From contig OY759268.1 in the NCBI GenBank assembly GCA_963662155.1, forward strand, positions 3,832,201 through 3,896,200: a DNA stretch of 64,000 bases, written 5' to 3'. Shown here in pieces: positions 40,901-51,787 of the stretch. Positions within the stretch are counted from its first letter, which is position 1, and the number at the start of each line of letters is the position of its first letter. Position numbers and translations under genes: made by a program. A model generated the notes under the pieces. The model worked only from the letters and a program-made list of their open reading frames with translations. It was not told the DNA's origin and did no database searches. Source of the DNA: Lamellibrachia columna. Taxonomy: Eukaryota; Annelida; Polychaeta; Sabellida; Siboglinidae.

Positions 40901-41400
40901 CCCATCCCTCATGAGTCAATGCTGTGGACTTCATCTCTCATGAGAAAACACCGTGTACTCCATGTATCTTGAGTAAATGTTGTATACTCCATCTATCATG
41001 AGTAAATTCTGTGTAATCCATGTGAAAATATTGTCAACTCCAAATCTCGTGACAAAATAATACCTATTTCGTCTCTCATGAGTAAATGCAGTGGACTCCA
41101 TATATCATAAATAAATGCCTTCTACTCCATATCTCATGAGTAAATACCGTGTCCTCCATTTCCCATTAATAAATTCTGTGTGACCAATATCTCAAGAGAA
41201 CATTCTGTGGAATCCATCTGTTGGAAGTCAATGCTATGGACTCCATATCTTTTCAGTAAGTGTGGACACTTACTGAACTCTCGAGCTAATGCTTTGGACT
41301 GCATCAGTCGTTAGAAAATGCTTTATACTCCATCTCTTGGAAATCAATGGTATGGACTCCATATCTTGTTAATAATTGTGGACTATATTTCTCATGTGTA
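38000..41400 (+). repeat. Second class B domain
   Basis: The class B markers return: GGCCATTCC near 38730 and 40287, with TGCATCTCTTCAGAGTAAAT and GTACCCCATTTTTCAGTAAT. The spacing is about 1.56 kb. X, Y and Z are absent. Confidence 0.75.
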
Positions 41401-43580
41401 AATGCTGTATATACCTTCTCTCAAGAGTAAATGCTGTGGACTCCATCTCTAATTAGTAAATGTCATGTACTCATGTACTTTTTTCAGTAAATGCTGTGTA
41501 CTCGGTCTCTCATGAGTTTTGTGGAATCCATCTCCCAAGAGAAACTGCTGTGGACTCCATATCTTGGAAGTCAATGCTGTCGACTCCATATCTTGTTAGT
41601 AAGTGTAGACTCCATCTCTCATGAGTAAATATTGTGGACCCCATTTCTGACGAGTAAATGCTGTGCAGTCCATCTCTAATTAGTAAATATCATGAACTCG
41701 ATCTTTTATCAGTAAGTGCTGTGTACTCGGTATTTCGTGAAGATATTTTGTGGACTCTATCTCTCAAGAGAAATTGCTTTGGACTCCATCTCTGGGAAGT
41801 CTCTGTTGTGGACTCCATATCTTGTTAGAAAGATAAAGGCTGAGCAATCCATATATTGTGTGTAAATGCTGTGGGTTCCACATGTTATTGGTAAATGCAG
41901 TGGACTCCATCTCTCATAAATAAATGCCGTGTACTCCATCTCTCATCAGTAAATATTACATATCTCATGAGTAAATGCTGTATACTCCATCTCTCAAGAT
42001 TAAATGCTGTGTACACCACATTTAATCAGTAAATGGTGTGCATTCCATCTCTGATGTGAAAATATTGTGAACTCTAAATCTCGTTACAAAATACTGTGTA
42101 CTCCATCTCTCATCAGTAAATGCCTTGTACTCTATCTATCTTGAGTAAATGCATTGTACTCCATCTCTCATAAGTTGATAACATGGACTCCATATCTTGG
42201 GATTCAATGCTGTTGACTCCATATATCATGAGTAAATGTGGGCTCCATCTCTGATGAGTAAAAGCTGTGGACTCCAGAGTATATGCTGAGTATATTATGA
42301 GTATATGCTGTGGACTCCATCTCTCATGAGTAAATGTTATTAAATCGATATCTCTATAATTAATGCTGTGTGATGGTGATGAAGAAGAAGGAAACAAAAT
42401 CAGCGACCGGTATCGTTGCCAGCCTTACCCTGGAATATATGGAAAAGGAGGAGAACAGCAATTGCATCTCTCATGTGTAAACGCTGTGAACTCCATATAT
42501 TGTGAGGAAATGCTGTTCGTTCCATGTCTTATGAATAAATTCTGTGGACTCCACCTCTTATGAGCATATGCTTTTGAATCCATGTCTTGAGAGTCAATGC
42601 TGTGGTCTCCACATCTCATAAATAAGTAAAGTGTACTCCATCTCTAGTCAGTAAAACTGTGGACCCCATTTCTTGAGATTCAATGTTTTTGAAAGCATAA
42701 GTCGTGAGAAAATGCTGTGGACTTTATCACTCATTAGAAAATAATATTTACTCCATCTCAAGTCAGTACAAGCTGTGGACCCCATCTCTACTCAATAAAA
42801 GCTATGGACCCCATCTCTTGAGAGTCAATGCTTTGGACTGCATCAGTCGTTAAAAAATGCTGTGTACTCCACCTCTGATAAGAAAATGTTGTCATCTCCA
42901 ACTCTCATGGGTAAATACTTTGAACAAAAACTTTGGACTCCATCTCTCATGAGTATTTGCTATGGATTCCATCTATCGTGAGTAGATATCATGTACCCAT
43001 CACTCATGGGTATATATTGCATGCTCCATGTCTTAAGATTAAATGCTGGGGACTCCATATCTTCTGAGTAAGTGCCATGGACTCCACCGCTCCGTAGCTA
43101 ATGCCGCGGCCTAGTTATGAAGAAAAATTACCGGTATCGTTGCCCCGGCCTTCAGGGAATATAAGGTAAATAACCCTTACATTTCTCAGTTGTCAATGCT
43201 ATGGACTCTATCTCTTGAGAGTCAATACTGTGGACTTCATCTCTCATGAGAAAATGTTGTGGACTACATCTCTTATGTGAAAATGTTGTGAACTCCAACT
43301 CTCATGGTTAAATACTGTGTACTAAATCTCCCATGAGTAAACGCTGTGCACGCTATCTTTCATTAGTATAAGCGGTGGACTCTATCTCACAGGTGTAAAT
43401 TCTGTGGCCTCTAACTCTCGCGAATTAATGCTGCGTAGTCCCTATCGAATGACCATATTCTGTGGACTCCTTATCTCATGAATAAATAATGTGTATTACG
43501 TCTGTAGTCAATAAAAGCTGTGAACCCAATCTCTTGAGACTCAATGGTTTTGACTGCATCAGTCGTGAGAAAATGCTGGG
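41400..43580 (+). repeat. Terminal class A domain, more degenerate
   Basis: X modules lie at 42374-42466 and, truncated, at 43110-43165 (ATTACCGGTATCGTTGCCCC). Units here are more variable and more often shortened than in the centre, as expected at the edge of an array homogenised by unequal exchange. The array stops near 43580. Confidence 0.75.
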
Positions 43581-43584
43581 TCGG

Positions 43585-44815
43585 TGTCTAGACTCCAGTC
43601 AATACATCTTGATGCGCCCGTTATCACAGTGGGCGACTTTAACTTATGCACCCTGGATGGCGTACTGCCCTTATTTCAACAGATCGTGACCTGCCTAACA
43701 AAGTAATCGACTTATGCTCTAGCTCATTGGAAGACACATACACCCCGCAATGTCTCCCTGCCCGGGGGGGGGGCAGATAACAACATCCTTCGTCTCCTGA
43801 TATTCTCACTGACTCCGCGAAGTTCTGTCAAGACTCTATCATCCCAGACTGTCACTGTGTGCCCTAACAAAGAATCCAGTGATCAACAAACAGAACATTC
43901 TTAGGGCAGACATAGGCCTTGCTAAAAAAGCTCTTCGAGACTAAGTAGAAAAGCAATATCAGACCATGAACACTCGTGATGCTTTCAGAAATCTCAAGGT
44001 GATGGCAGGTGATGCCAGAGCTGGCGAAAGTGCAAGATCTAATACACTGCCTGATGCTATAGATCTAAACACCTTCTACACTCACTTCGACAGAAAAAAC
44101 TTTACATCCGGGTGCACAAAGCTTCTGGCAACCACCCCCCGTACCCGAGAATGATCATCATCTCCAAAAACGACGTGACATGCCAGGGAAAACTGCTGGG
44201 ACCGACAGCATTTCGGCCCACTTTCTATATACGTGTGCTGAGGAATTGGCGCCTATGTTCACACAACTGTTCCAGGAGTCTGTAGACACCGGCATCATTC
44301 CAAACATTTGGAATACCAGCACCGTCATTCCTGAGCTTAACATCCGATCACCGCATGAACTCAACCAATACATGCCCGTTGTTCTTACTTCCGTTCCCAT
44401 GAAAGCCTCTTAGAAGTTATTCCTGATCAACCTCTCTCCACACATTAAGGAGAAACTGGATCCCATTAATTTCGCCTAGAAGCGTGGGCGTAGCACTCAT
44501 AGTGCTGTGTCAACCCTGATACACAATGTAACCAAACATATAGAGAAGGCAGTCAACTACATCCGCATCCTCTTTATATATTTTAGTTCGGACTTTAGTA
44601 CTATGCGCCATCACAATATGATTGAAAAGCTTCTAGTTCTGCAAATACCCCCCAACTTCATTCACTGGATGCATGACTTTCTCAGCAACATAACCCAACA
44701 TGTGATGCCTGCCAGAAACACCGCACCCAACATCATTACGAATACCGGAGCAACCCAACGGTGTGTCGGTGACATTTTCATCATCCCCTTTAAAAGTATC
44801 TACTTTAATTGAGCG
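43585..44815 (+). mobile_element. Decayed LINE (endonuclease and reverse transcriptase remnant)
   Basis: Translation in shifting frames gives an endonuclease segment (DAPVITVGDFNLCTLDGVLP from about 43611, then ADNNILRLL near 43780) and a reverse-transcriptase segment from about 44180. The RT part has GKTAGTDSISAHFL, TVIPELNIRSPHELNQYMPV, STHSAVSTLIH and LFIYFSSDFSTM. The layout is that of CR1/L2/Rex-type LINEs. It is dead: several frameshifts and stops, the endonuclease SDH box reads DNN, and the motif A aspartate is Tyr (FIYFSS for the usual FVDFSS). It directly abuts the end of the minisatellite. Confidence 0.85.
44180..44812 (+). pseudogene. Broken reverse transcriptase of the LINE at 43585-44815
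   Basis: Two frames (44180-44413 and 44507-44812) together carry the N-terminal RT blocks. The first ends at a stop in LTSVPMKAS, where the family continues into FERL. The linker between them contains a stop (NFA, stop, KRGRS). The second covers the motif 2 and motif A region and the IHWMHDFLSNITQHV block, ending in a GATQRCV remnant of the usual GAPQGCVLSP motif B. The protein would be non-functional. Confidence 0.8.
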
Positions 44816-45711
44816 TAGCATAGCATGTAGACAGCACACAATCCATTATATGCGAATCCTATTACAGATGTCAATAACAATTACAGTTGCGTTGATGTGA
44901 CACTGCAATACTGCGTAGTTGGATTTGAAAAAGAGTACATAATATCAATTGGACTAATATATATTATACACGAATATACGTACTGCTTTCTGGAGTTGAC
45001 AATTTTCAATACAATCAGATGTATAGAATGTTTGTTAGGCCAAGTATCTTAAATAAAACACATAACATTACAAACTTTCTTATGCACAACACCATAACAG
45101 TCGGCAGCAATTATGGCGAATGAACAAAGAGAACTATACATAACATCATAAAAAGCTATGAAATCGTCGATAATAAAGATATAAAATGTGTAAAACCAGT
45201 ATTTCGAACAAGAGATTTGGCTTCGTCAGCGGTTGAGGCCTATCCCATACTACCGTATATGCCGTTCCCGGCGGCCTCTGGGAATTAAATGGTGGAGTAA
45301 ACTCCCGGCTTTGGCATGCCCCATCCTCACCAGTCTCTTCCAATTGCATATGTACGCATCTCCAAGGGAGTTGTATCTTTCTCCAAGGGAGACAACAGAT
45401 CGGAACCCTAATTCCCCCTCGTATCAGGAAACACCACATCCTGGCGAGAGAGCAGCTTGCCAAGCCGCTGTAGACCTGTGTCTGTGTTTGTCTCGACGCG
45501 CCCAACTGGCAGTAGTTATAAGTTTACCGATCTATATATGAACCCGACATGTCGCACGCAGCTGAAAATGTGGGCTTGTGTATTATTGACAAGCTATGGT
45601 ATGATTTACTTCTATATTTATATAGAACGCATTTTATTCAATTACAATTCGTCATTATAATGTTGTGAATATGATGAAGGATATATTGCTATAGACGTTT
45701 GTGAAGTAAAT
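44816..45711. other. Non-coding; possible retroelement 3' remnant around 45190-45500
   Basis: A minus-strand frame of 119 codons (45146-45505) has no recognisable domain. Within it two direct copies of CTCCAAGGGAG (near 45360 and 45380) flank an ATCTTT spacer. On the minus strand, GCTGACGAAGCCAAATCTCT and GTTCGAAATACTGG resemble the TGACGAAG...GAAA words seen near the ends of some Penelope-like elements. I cannot assign a family. Confidence 0.35.
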
Positions 45712-46475
45712 GCATATAATAAATAAATAATCAATCTTATAATTTGTCATTTGGCATTCATGTATATTTTTCTCAAACAGCGACACACTGTGAACGCCAG
45801 ATGGCGACATAGTTTTCTTATTATCTGGAATTTGTTTCTTTAATATCTTTGAATGAATATATTGTTAGGTGTGTGTGCATGCATTAATTAAAATCAATTT
45901 AATTAAACTAACTAATATAATAGCCAATAAATTATTGTCATCAAACACATGCATTAATCGCATGATGTTGAGCAATTTGTCGGTGATATACGTTCTACCA
46001 TTTTAGCGATATCATTCACAATATCATTCCAGATGAGTGGGTCCTAGACCAAGCAAAGTTACTGTTATATATTGGGCCTTACACGCATATAATGAATAAA
46101 TAATCGTTCCTATAATTTTCAATTTGTATTTATGTATTTTTTTCTCAGACGGCGACACAAGGTAAACGTGAAATGGTCATATAGTTCTCTTATTATCTGG
46201 AATTTGTTTCTTAGATGTCTTTGAATGAATATATTGTTAGGCGATTGTATGCATGCATTAATTAAACAATACTCTAATACTAACTAACTAATATGTTTAA
46301 TAAAACTTACTAATATGTTTAGCCAATTAATTGTTGTAATCAAACACATGTACTAATCGCAAAATGTTGAGCAATTTGTTGGTTATAAACGTTCTACCAT
46401 TTTTGCACAATCATTCACAATCGAAGTCATAATGAGTGGGTCCTGGATCAAGCAAATTTACTCTTTGATCATGAG
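45712..46475 (+). repeat. Tandem duplication, period about 373 bp
   Basis: Copy 1 runs from about 45712 and copy 2 from 46085. Shared blocks in order are GCATATAATRAATAAATAAT, CTTATTATCTGGAATTTGTT, TCTTTGAATGAATATATTGT, GCATGCATTAATTAAA, ATGTTGAGCAATTTGT, ACGTTCTACCATTTT and GAGTGGGTCCT. Divergence is moderate with several small indels. No coding potential is seen. Confidence 0.88.
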
Positions 46476-47081
46476 CCATACATTTTGAAATCTTTGATAA
46501 GCTTGTTGCTAAATTCCCTGACAGGAGAATAGAAATGTATTTATCTGATTTACTGTGAAATGAAGGTATCATTATTCTGCCTGCAGAATTTATTGTTGGA
46601 TTATTTATTAAGGAAATAGTGTTAAGCTAATTTTGCATATTCATCGGCGTATTGCATTAAACTGTACATATTTTTTTTACGTAGTTCTGAAAGCAATGGG
46701 AACCGTGTTCTTGAGTCATGTGATTTTAAAATCAATTGTTTTATAGGAATCTGGGGGTGTTGTGAGAACACGATTTTAAGCAATTTAATAAGTGACTGAT
46801 GTTGTGATCAAGGAGTTAACATTATCACATAATGCAAATCAAAGCAAGTTATTGTATACAATATTCTTTTATTAGTAAATAAACAAATGGGATATGTATA
46901 CAATTTCTTCATGATGTTCTGCAGACCTCGTGTACATCCATGCAATGTGGTAGAATAGTTTTATTTCACGAGTCTCATTCGAGCCTCATTCGCCTACGCT
47001 GTCGAAAGGTCCAATCCTGGAATGCTCTGCTAAATGCCAGAAATAGTAGATCAAACAACTCTTCACCCAATAGAACACGAA
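46476..47081. other. Non-coding AT-rich stretch
   Basis: No convincing reading frame and no recognisable repeat. Confidence 0.5.
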
Positions 47082-48041
<960 letters not shown>

Positions 48042-48249
48042 TGAGATGTACCAGTAATTCTAAACGACTTGTACTGTTAACGCTGTGAAGCACGCGCATG
48101 TTATTTGGAGCAGTGTTCTGATAGTCAGACAAGATAATTTCGATTTTATAAAAACAATTATATTTTTAGAAATCAATTCTCTTGCCGTCACAAAAATAAT
48201 CCATGTAAATGAGATTAGGGAGAAACCAATGCAGGGCAGGAACATCAGA

Positions 48250-48960
48250 TAATAATAATATAATAATAATTCCGTTTCTTAATATAGCGCTTTTTAGCTA
48301 ACTAAATACCAATCAAAGCGCTTCACATTAATATGATGTGTTGACTAAATCTAAAATATAAATTCACTAAATACGTAAGGTAAGGTAACAATAAATAAGC
48401 TAAGATAAATAAGTAAATAAGCTAAGATAAATAAGAACACATTACTATGACGTGTTGACCAAATCTAAAATATAGACTAATTAAATACATAAGATAAGAT
48501 CAAATTAATAGTCTAAGATAAATAAATAAGTAATCTAAGAGAAATAAGTAAGTAAAAATAAATAAATAATCTAAGATAAATCATTATAAAACAATAAATT
48601 AGTGTGTAAAAATACAATTTCAAACCGAACAATTTAAAACCAAGCAGCGTCATAGAATACAAATCAGTGTCATCGAGGCAGGTAGTGTGAACGAAATAAG
48701 TGAGTTTTTAGTAGTTTTCGGAAAGCTGCCAATGTCTCAGTTGTTCTCACACTCTTAGGCAAGCTGTTCCACATGGTTGGACCTGCCACTGCAAAGCTGC
48801 ACCTTCCGACCGTTCTCCTCGGCACCGTCACTGCGAGCAATGTTGTGTCACTCGCCGATCGCAATGCACGAGTAGACGCAGATGAATTGAGAAAGAAATT
48901 GGGCTGGGAACTGTTGGTTGTTTTGGGCATATCAACAGAATGTGTTCTTCCTTATTACCG
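48250..48960 (-). mobile_element. 5'-truncated LINE 3' end with (ATT)n tail
   Basis: On the minus strand the C-terminus of a LINE ORF2 is followed by a 3' UTR of about 400 bp and a tail. The UTR holds two diverged copies of an approximately 110-bp segment (TGTTGACTAAATCTAAAATA and TGTTGACCAAATCTAAAATA) and many AAGATAAATAAGT words. It ends in GAAGCGCTTTGATTGG, TAGCTAAAAAGCGCTATAT and then (ATT)n. The 80-bp fragment at 3643-3722 has the same terminus. Confidence 0.82.
48670..48930 (-). pseudogene. C-terminal fragment of LINE ORF2
   Basis: An 86-codon frame with SFAVAGPTMWNSLPKSVRTT at about residues 46-65 and FRKLLKTHLF near residue 71. This is the highly conserved tail of CR1/L2-type ORF2 proteins (WNSLP...FK..LKTHLF), and it ends at a natural stop. 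Upstream residues (RALRSASD) fit the same family, so the start codon is only the first Met in a truncated copy. It could belong to the same family as the element at 61670-63560. Confidence 0.85.
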
Positions 48961-49760
48961 TACACCTACAAGGGTGCACAGTAGGCCTAATTAATTCCGC
49001 CGACGTGGAGTTACTTGTCACACAGCTTCTGTCATGTGCTGGGAAGTAGGACATTATTGTTGTCATTTATTTCATCTACAACAATAAATTAGCATACATG
49101 AGAAACGTATCCATACAACGCACTAACAATCTTGTTAATTATTGCTTCGCATAAGAACATATTGATTTTGGAAACAGTAACTAACTTATCAATAGTAACT
49201 AACTTGTCAATTAAAATTGTCAATCAATTAAAGGTTCAATCATTGTGAAAGATGATTTCAAAGCATATGCACTCTTTTTCAGACACGGAAAAGAAAACTG
49301 TTTATTGCCAATTTAAATTGGGATACGCGGAGACGTCAACACAACCAGCTGTGCCCATCAATCAGGACGGGGGGTAGGGTGACGGGGCCAAATGAAAGGG
49401 TTGGATCAATACCCCGAATGGTGAACGCGTATTGAGGCAATGCGACGAGCATGTGATCTAATATCACTGCTCATTCTAAAACTTAATCCAACAGTAGACC
49501 AATTTTAAGATAGTAACATCAACACAACATAATAGTTTCACAGATAACAAGTGTGTCTACCGTCTACTGTAGCCCTTTTAACATAAATGCTCTGAAGGCA
49601 AATGTGCAAAACGTAATTTTTTTTTCAACGTTCATACGGTGGGGTCCCAAATGGGTCAAAGGTCATAAGATTGTAATCATGATTAATTCAATGTGAATTT
49701 CGCCACATATTTGACAATTGTCCATTTTTTCAAACTAATATATACTTATCTAATCACATT
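48961..49760. other. Non-coding stretch
   Basis: No reading frame of interest. It includes a GC-richer patch near 49320-49440 and a short direct repeat of AGTAACTAACTT near 49180 and 49195. Confidence 0.5.
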
Positions 49761-49779
49761 TTACATGATTTATAATATG

Positions 49780-50380
49780 TATAATGATGTGTATTGATAC
49801 TTTTGCTGATGATACGAATATATTATTTTTGTGACGGTAGCAATCTATTAGAACTATGAGATATGCTAGAGAATTTGCTAAATTTTGCATATGGCTTGTT
49901 GTAAACAAATTATCATTGAACTGATCAAAAACAAATGATATGCTACTACGGAAACGTCCGTCGGATGTTGACATTAATTGTGCATAAATAACGAACGAAT
50001 AGCCAGGGTACGTGTAACAAATATGTAACAAATATTGTGTAACAAATATTTGTTGATGACGATCTGAACTGGGAACATTACATTAATATGGTTAAAACAA
50101 AAACATTGTCGAAAGTTGCAGCGATCATTTACAAAGCAAGTTGTCTAATTAATCTTGATGGAATGTACATATTGTATTGTTCTCTGTTGTTGCCATATAT
50201 TAACTATTGTAGTGAGATGTGGGGTAATGCCTGTGTTACAAACATTAAGTGTATAACAGTACTGCAGAAACAAATACTTCGTCTATTCCTTGGAGAGAAA
50301 CGTTTGGAGCATACTAGTACCCTCTTCAAGCAATTGTTCATTTATATTTATATGCAAGACATTTACACATCATAGATATA
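49780..50380 (+). mobile_element. Decayed LINE reverse-transcriptase fragment, third family
   Basis: Conceptual translation gives the catalytic motif C (TFADDTNI, from about 49799), then WLVVNKLSLN, a frameshifted segment, and DDLNWEHYINMVKTKTLSKV. The end is SLLLPYINYCSEMWGNACVT and LQKQILRLFLGEKRLEHTS. This is the RT/thumb order of Jockey/CR1-type LINEs. At least one stop and two frame changes are present. The DD pair survives, but no intact ORF remains. The sequence is unlike the fam-1 copies, so it is a separate family. Confidence 0.82.
50088..50375 (+). pseudogene. Thumb/connection region of LINE RT
   Basis: A 95-codon frame with ASCLINLDGMYILYCSLLLP, then YINYCSEMWGNA and LQKQILRLFLGE. 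In this family the block follows the RT catalytic core and carries the Y.NYC...WG pattern. The frame opens inside the domain and breaks off after FKQLF, so it is a fragment. Confidence 0.8.
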
Positions 50381-50880
50381 CAAATGAATATAAGATTAAT
50401 ACAAAGCAAATTATATTTGTTTGTTCCCCTGGCGAAACGTTATCAGTGTTGTTTTAATACAACATATTAATTTGGCTAGTCAGGACACTTAGGGTAAGAG
50501 ATTGAATGGAAAAAAAAACACTACATTGAAAGACATTCATTATTTCAGGTTTTGACTATTATTATTACATGTAGTGTTTTCTTTCCCAAGTTAATCTAAT
50601 GAAATGATGTTTGTTGCATCACTGTTTTACAAATATGTCTATCAATCCGTGTTAGGACATATTGAAGAAAAATGATACTCTCACCACAGCGTCGATCACC
50701 ATTAGGACGTTCGATGGCATCCGTAGGCCGATAAGACTTGGTTGCACCCAGCAGTAGCAGTTCCGGAATGACAACCTGGATATGTCGCATCGTCACATCT
50801 AAAGTAGGTGCAAAAACGATTATAACACAAACAACTCGGGAAACATTCAAACTCAATATAAACAAGTAAATGTAGATTTA
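50381..50880. other. Non-coding stretch
   Basis: A minus-strand frame (50596-50865, 89 codons) has no recognised domain. Nothing else stands out. Confidence 0.45.
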
Positions 50881-50897
50881 AAAAGGCACAATGAATA

Positions 50898-51076
<179 letters not shown>

Positions 51077-51160
51077 TTCTTGCGATCTTTAGTCAAACTA
51101 TTCATTTTGTTATGTCCATTTGTTCGCGGGATGCATAGTTCATGAATAGAAGCTCTTAAT

Positions 51161-51198
51161 CGGGGTGTACCTTGTATCAACATACAAGATACACCCCG
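51161..51198. repeat. 17-bp inverted repeat with 4-base loop
   Basis: CGGGGTGTACCTTGTAT (51161-51177) and ATACAAGATACACCCCG (51182-51198) pair with one mismatch around the loop CAAC. The stem is GC-rich at its base and lies about 90 bp from the end of the (TA)n tract. No poly-T follows. It could be a fold-back remnant of a transposon end or an assembly or repair scar. Confidence 0.85.
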
Positions 51199-51785
51199 TC
51201 ATAAAGGTGTCTAAAACAATGTCTTAATGCACGAGGGATCATACTGTCTTTGACACGTGCCTATGTTGTCAACCAGCAATGCAACTGTAAATATGTGTGC
51301 AGCACAGAAACATAATATTCTGATGTGGTCATCTTTTTTTGTTTGTTTAATGACCACCTTCATTTGGTTGAAGATTTTGGGGGGTAATCTTTGGCAGCAG
51401 GAAAGAGAGAAGAAATGTTGTAGTGCGATTTAGTGGGGTTGGGGGGATGTAGAAAGGGGGACATCTAAATAGACCACAGCACTTTTTGAAGACCCTGGAT
51501 CCAGAGTTAGTTGATAAAATACGGGAAACCAGAGACCAGTACGTTCACGCATGATATTCCATGTATTATCTAGGTTATCCGCCAGATGGCGCCACTTAAA
51601 CAAATCGAAACACGTTGCTATTTTGGGCTGGGGTTGGCTGCATTGAAGAGTCAGTCAGCGGCCTGGTTTGGACAACTTCTTTACTAAAATAAACCACGCT
51701 GCAAAAAATTGCTGAAAAGACGTATCAATATATGGATGCGTAAACCGTTTGTGATGAAAGATCACGGGTAATAAAATACTTAATG
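51199..51785. other. Non-coding stretch
   Basis: No long reading frame. It contains short G-runs (near 51380 and 51440) but no recognisable element. Confidence 0.5.
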
Positions 51786-51787
51786 TG

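Larger units (their letters stand above)
10590..43580 (+). repeat. Giant 29-bp minisatellite array, about 33 kb
   Basis: Roughly 1,100 degenerate tandem units occupy the interval. The commonest form is ATGCTGTGGACTCCATCTCT followed by CATGAGTAA (29 bp). Each full unit contains the perfect palindrome CTCATGAG, with frequent variants CTCAAGAG, CTCTTGAG and CTCGTGAG. Phase is kept over kilobases, with occasional shortened units and X/Y/Z module insertions. I see no transposon inserted anywhere in it. Since 29 is not a multiple of three, three successive units encode a 29-residue pattern on the minus strand, giving apparent frames up to 174 codons. These are not genes. Confidence 0.95.

Noticed and set aside
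10590..43580. CRISPR-like appearance (29-bp repeats)
   Set aside because: Units are directly adjacent with no unique spacers, they diverge widely, and the context is eukaryotic with no cas genes.
45195..45232. Hammerhead ribozyme core on the minus strand (CTGACGA ... GAAA)
   Set aside because: The 17 bases between the two core words do not form a stem II (AGCC against GTTC), so the fold is not supported.
45146..45505. 119-codon minus-strand frame
   Set aside because: No recognisable domain and a retroelement-like non-coding context.
50596..50865. Possible host exon on the minus strand, bounded by TTTAG and GTGAGA
   Set aside because: The splice-like sites are short and common, the frame has no recognised domain, and no partner exon is visible.
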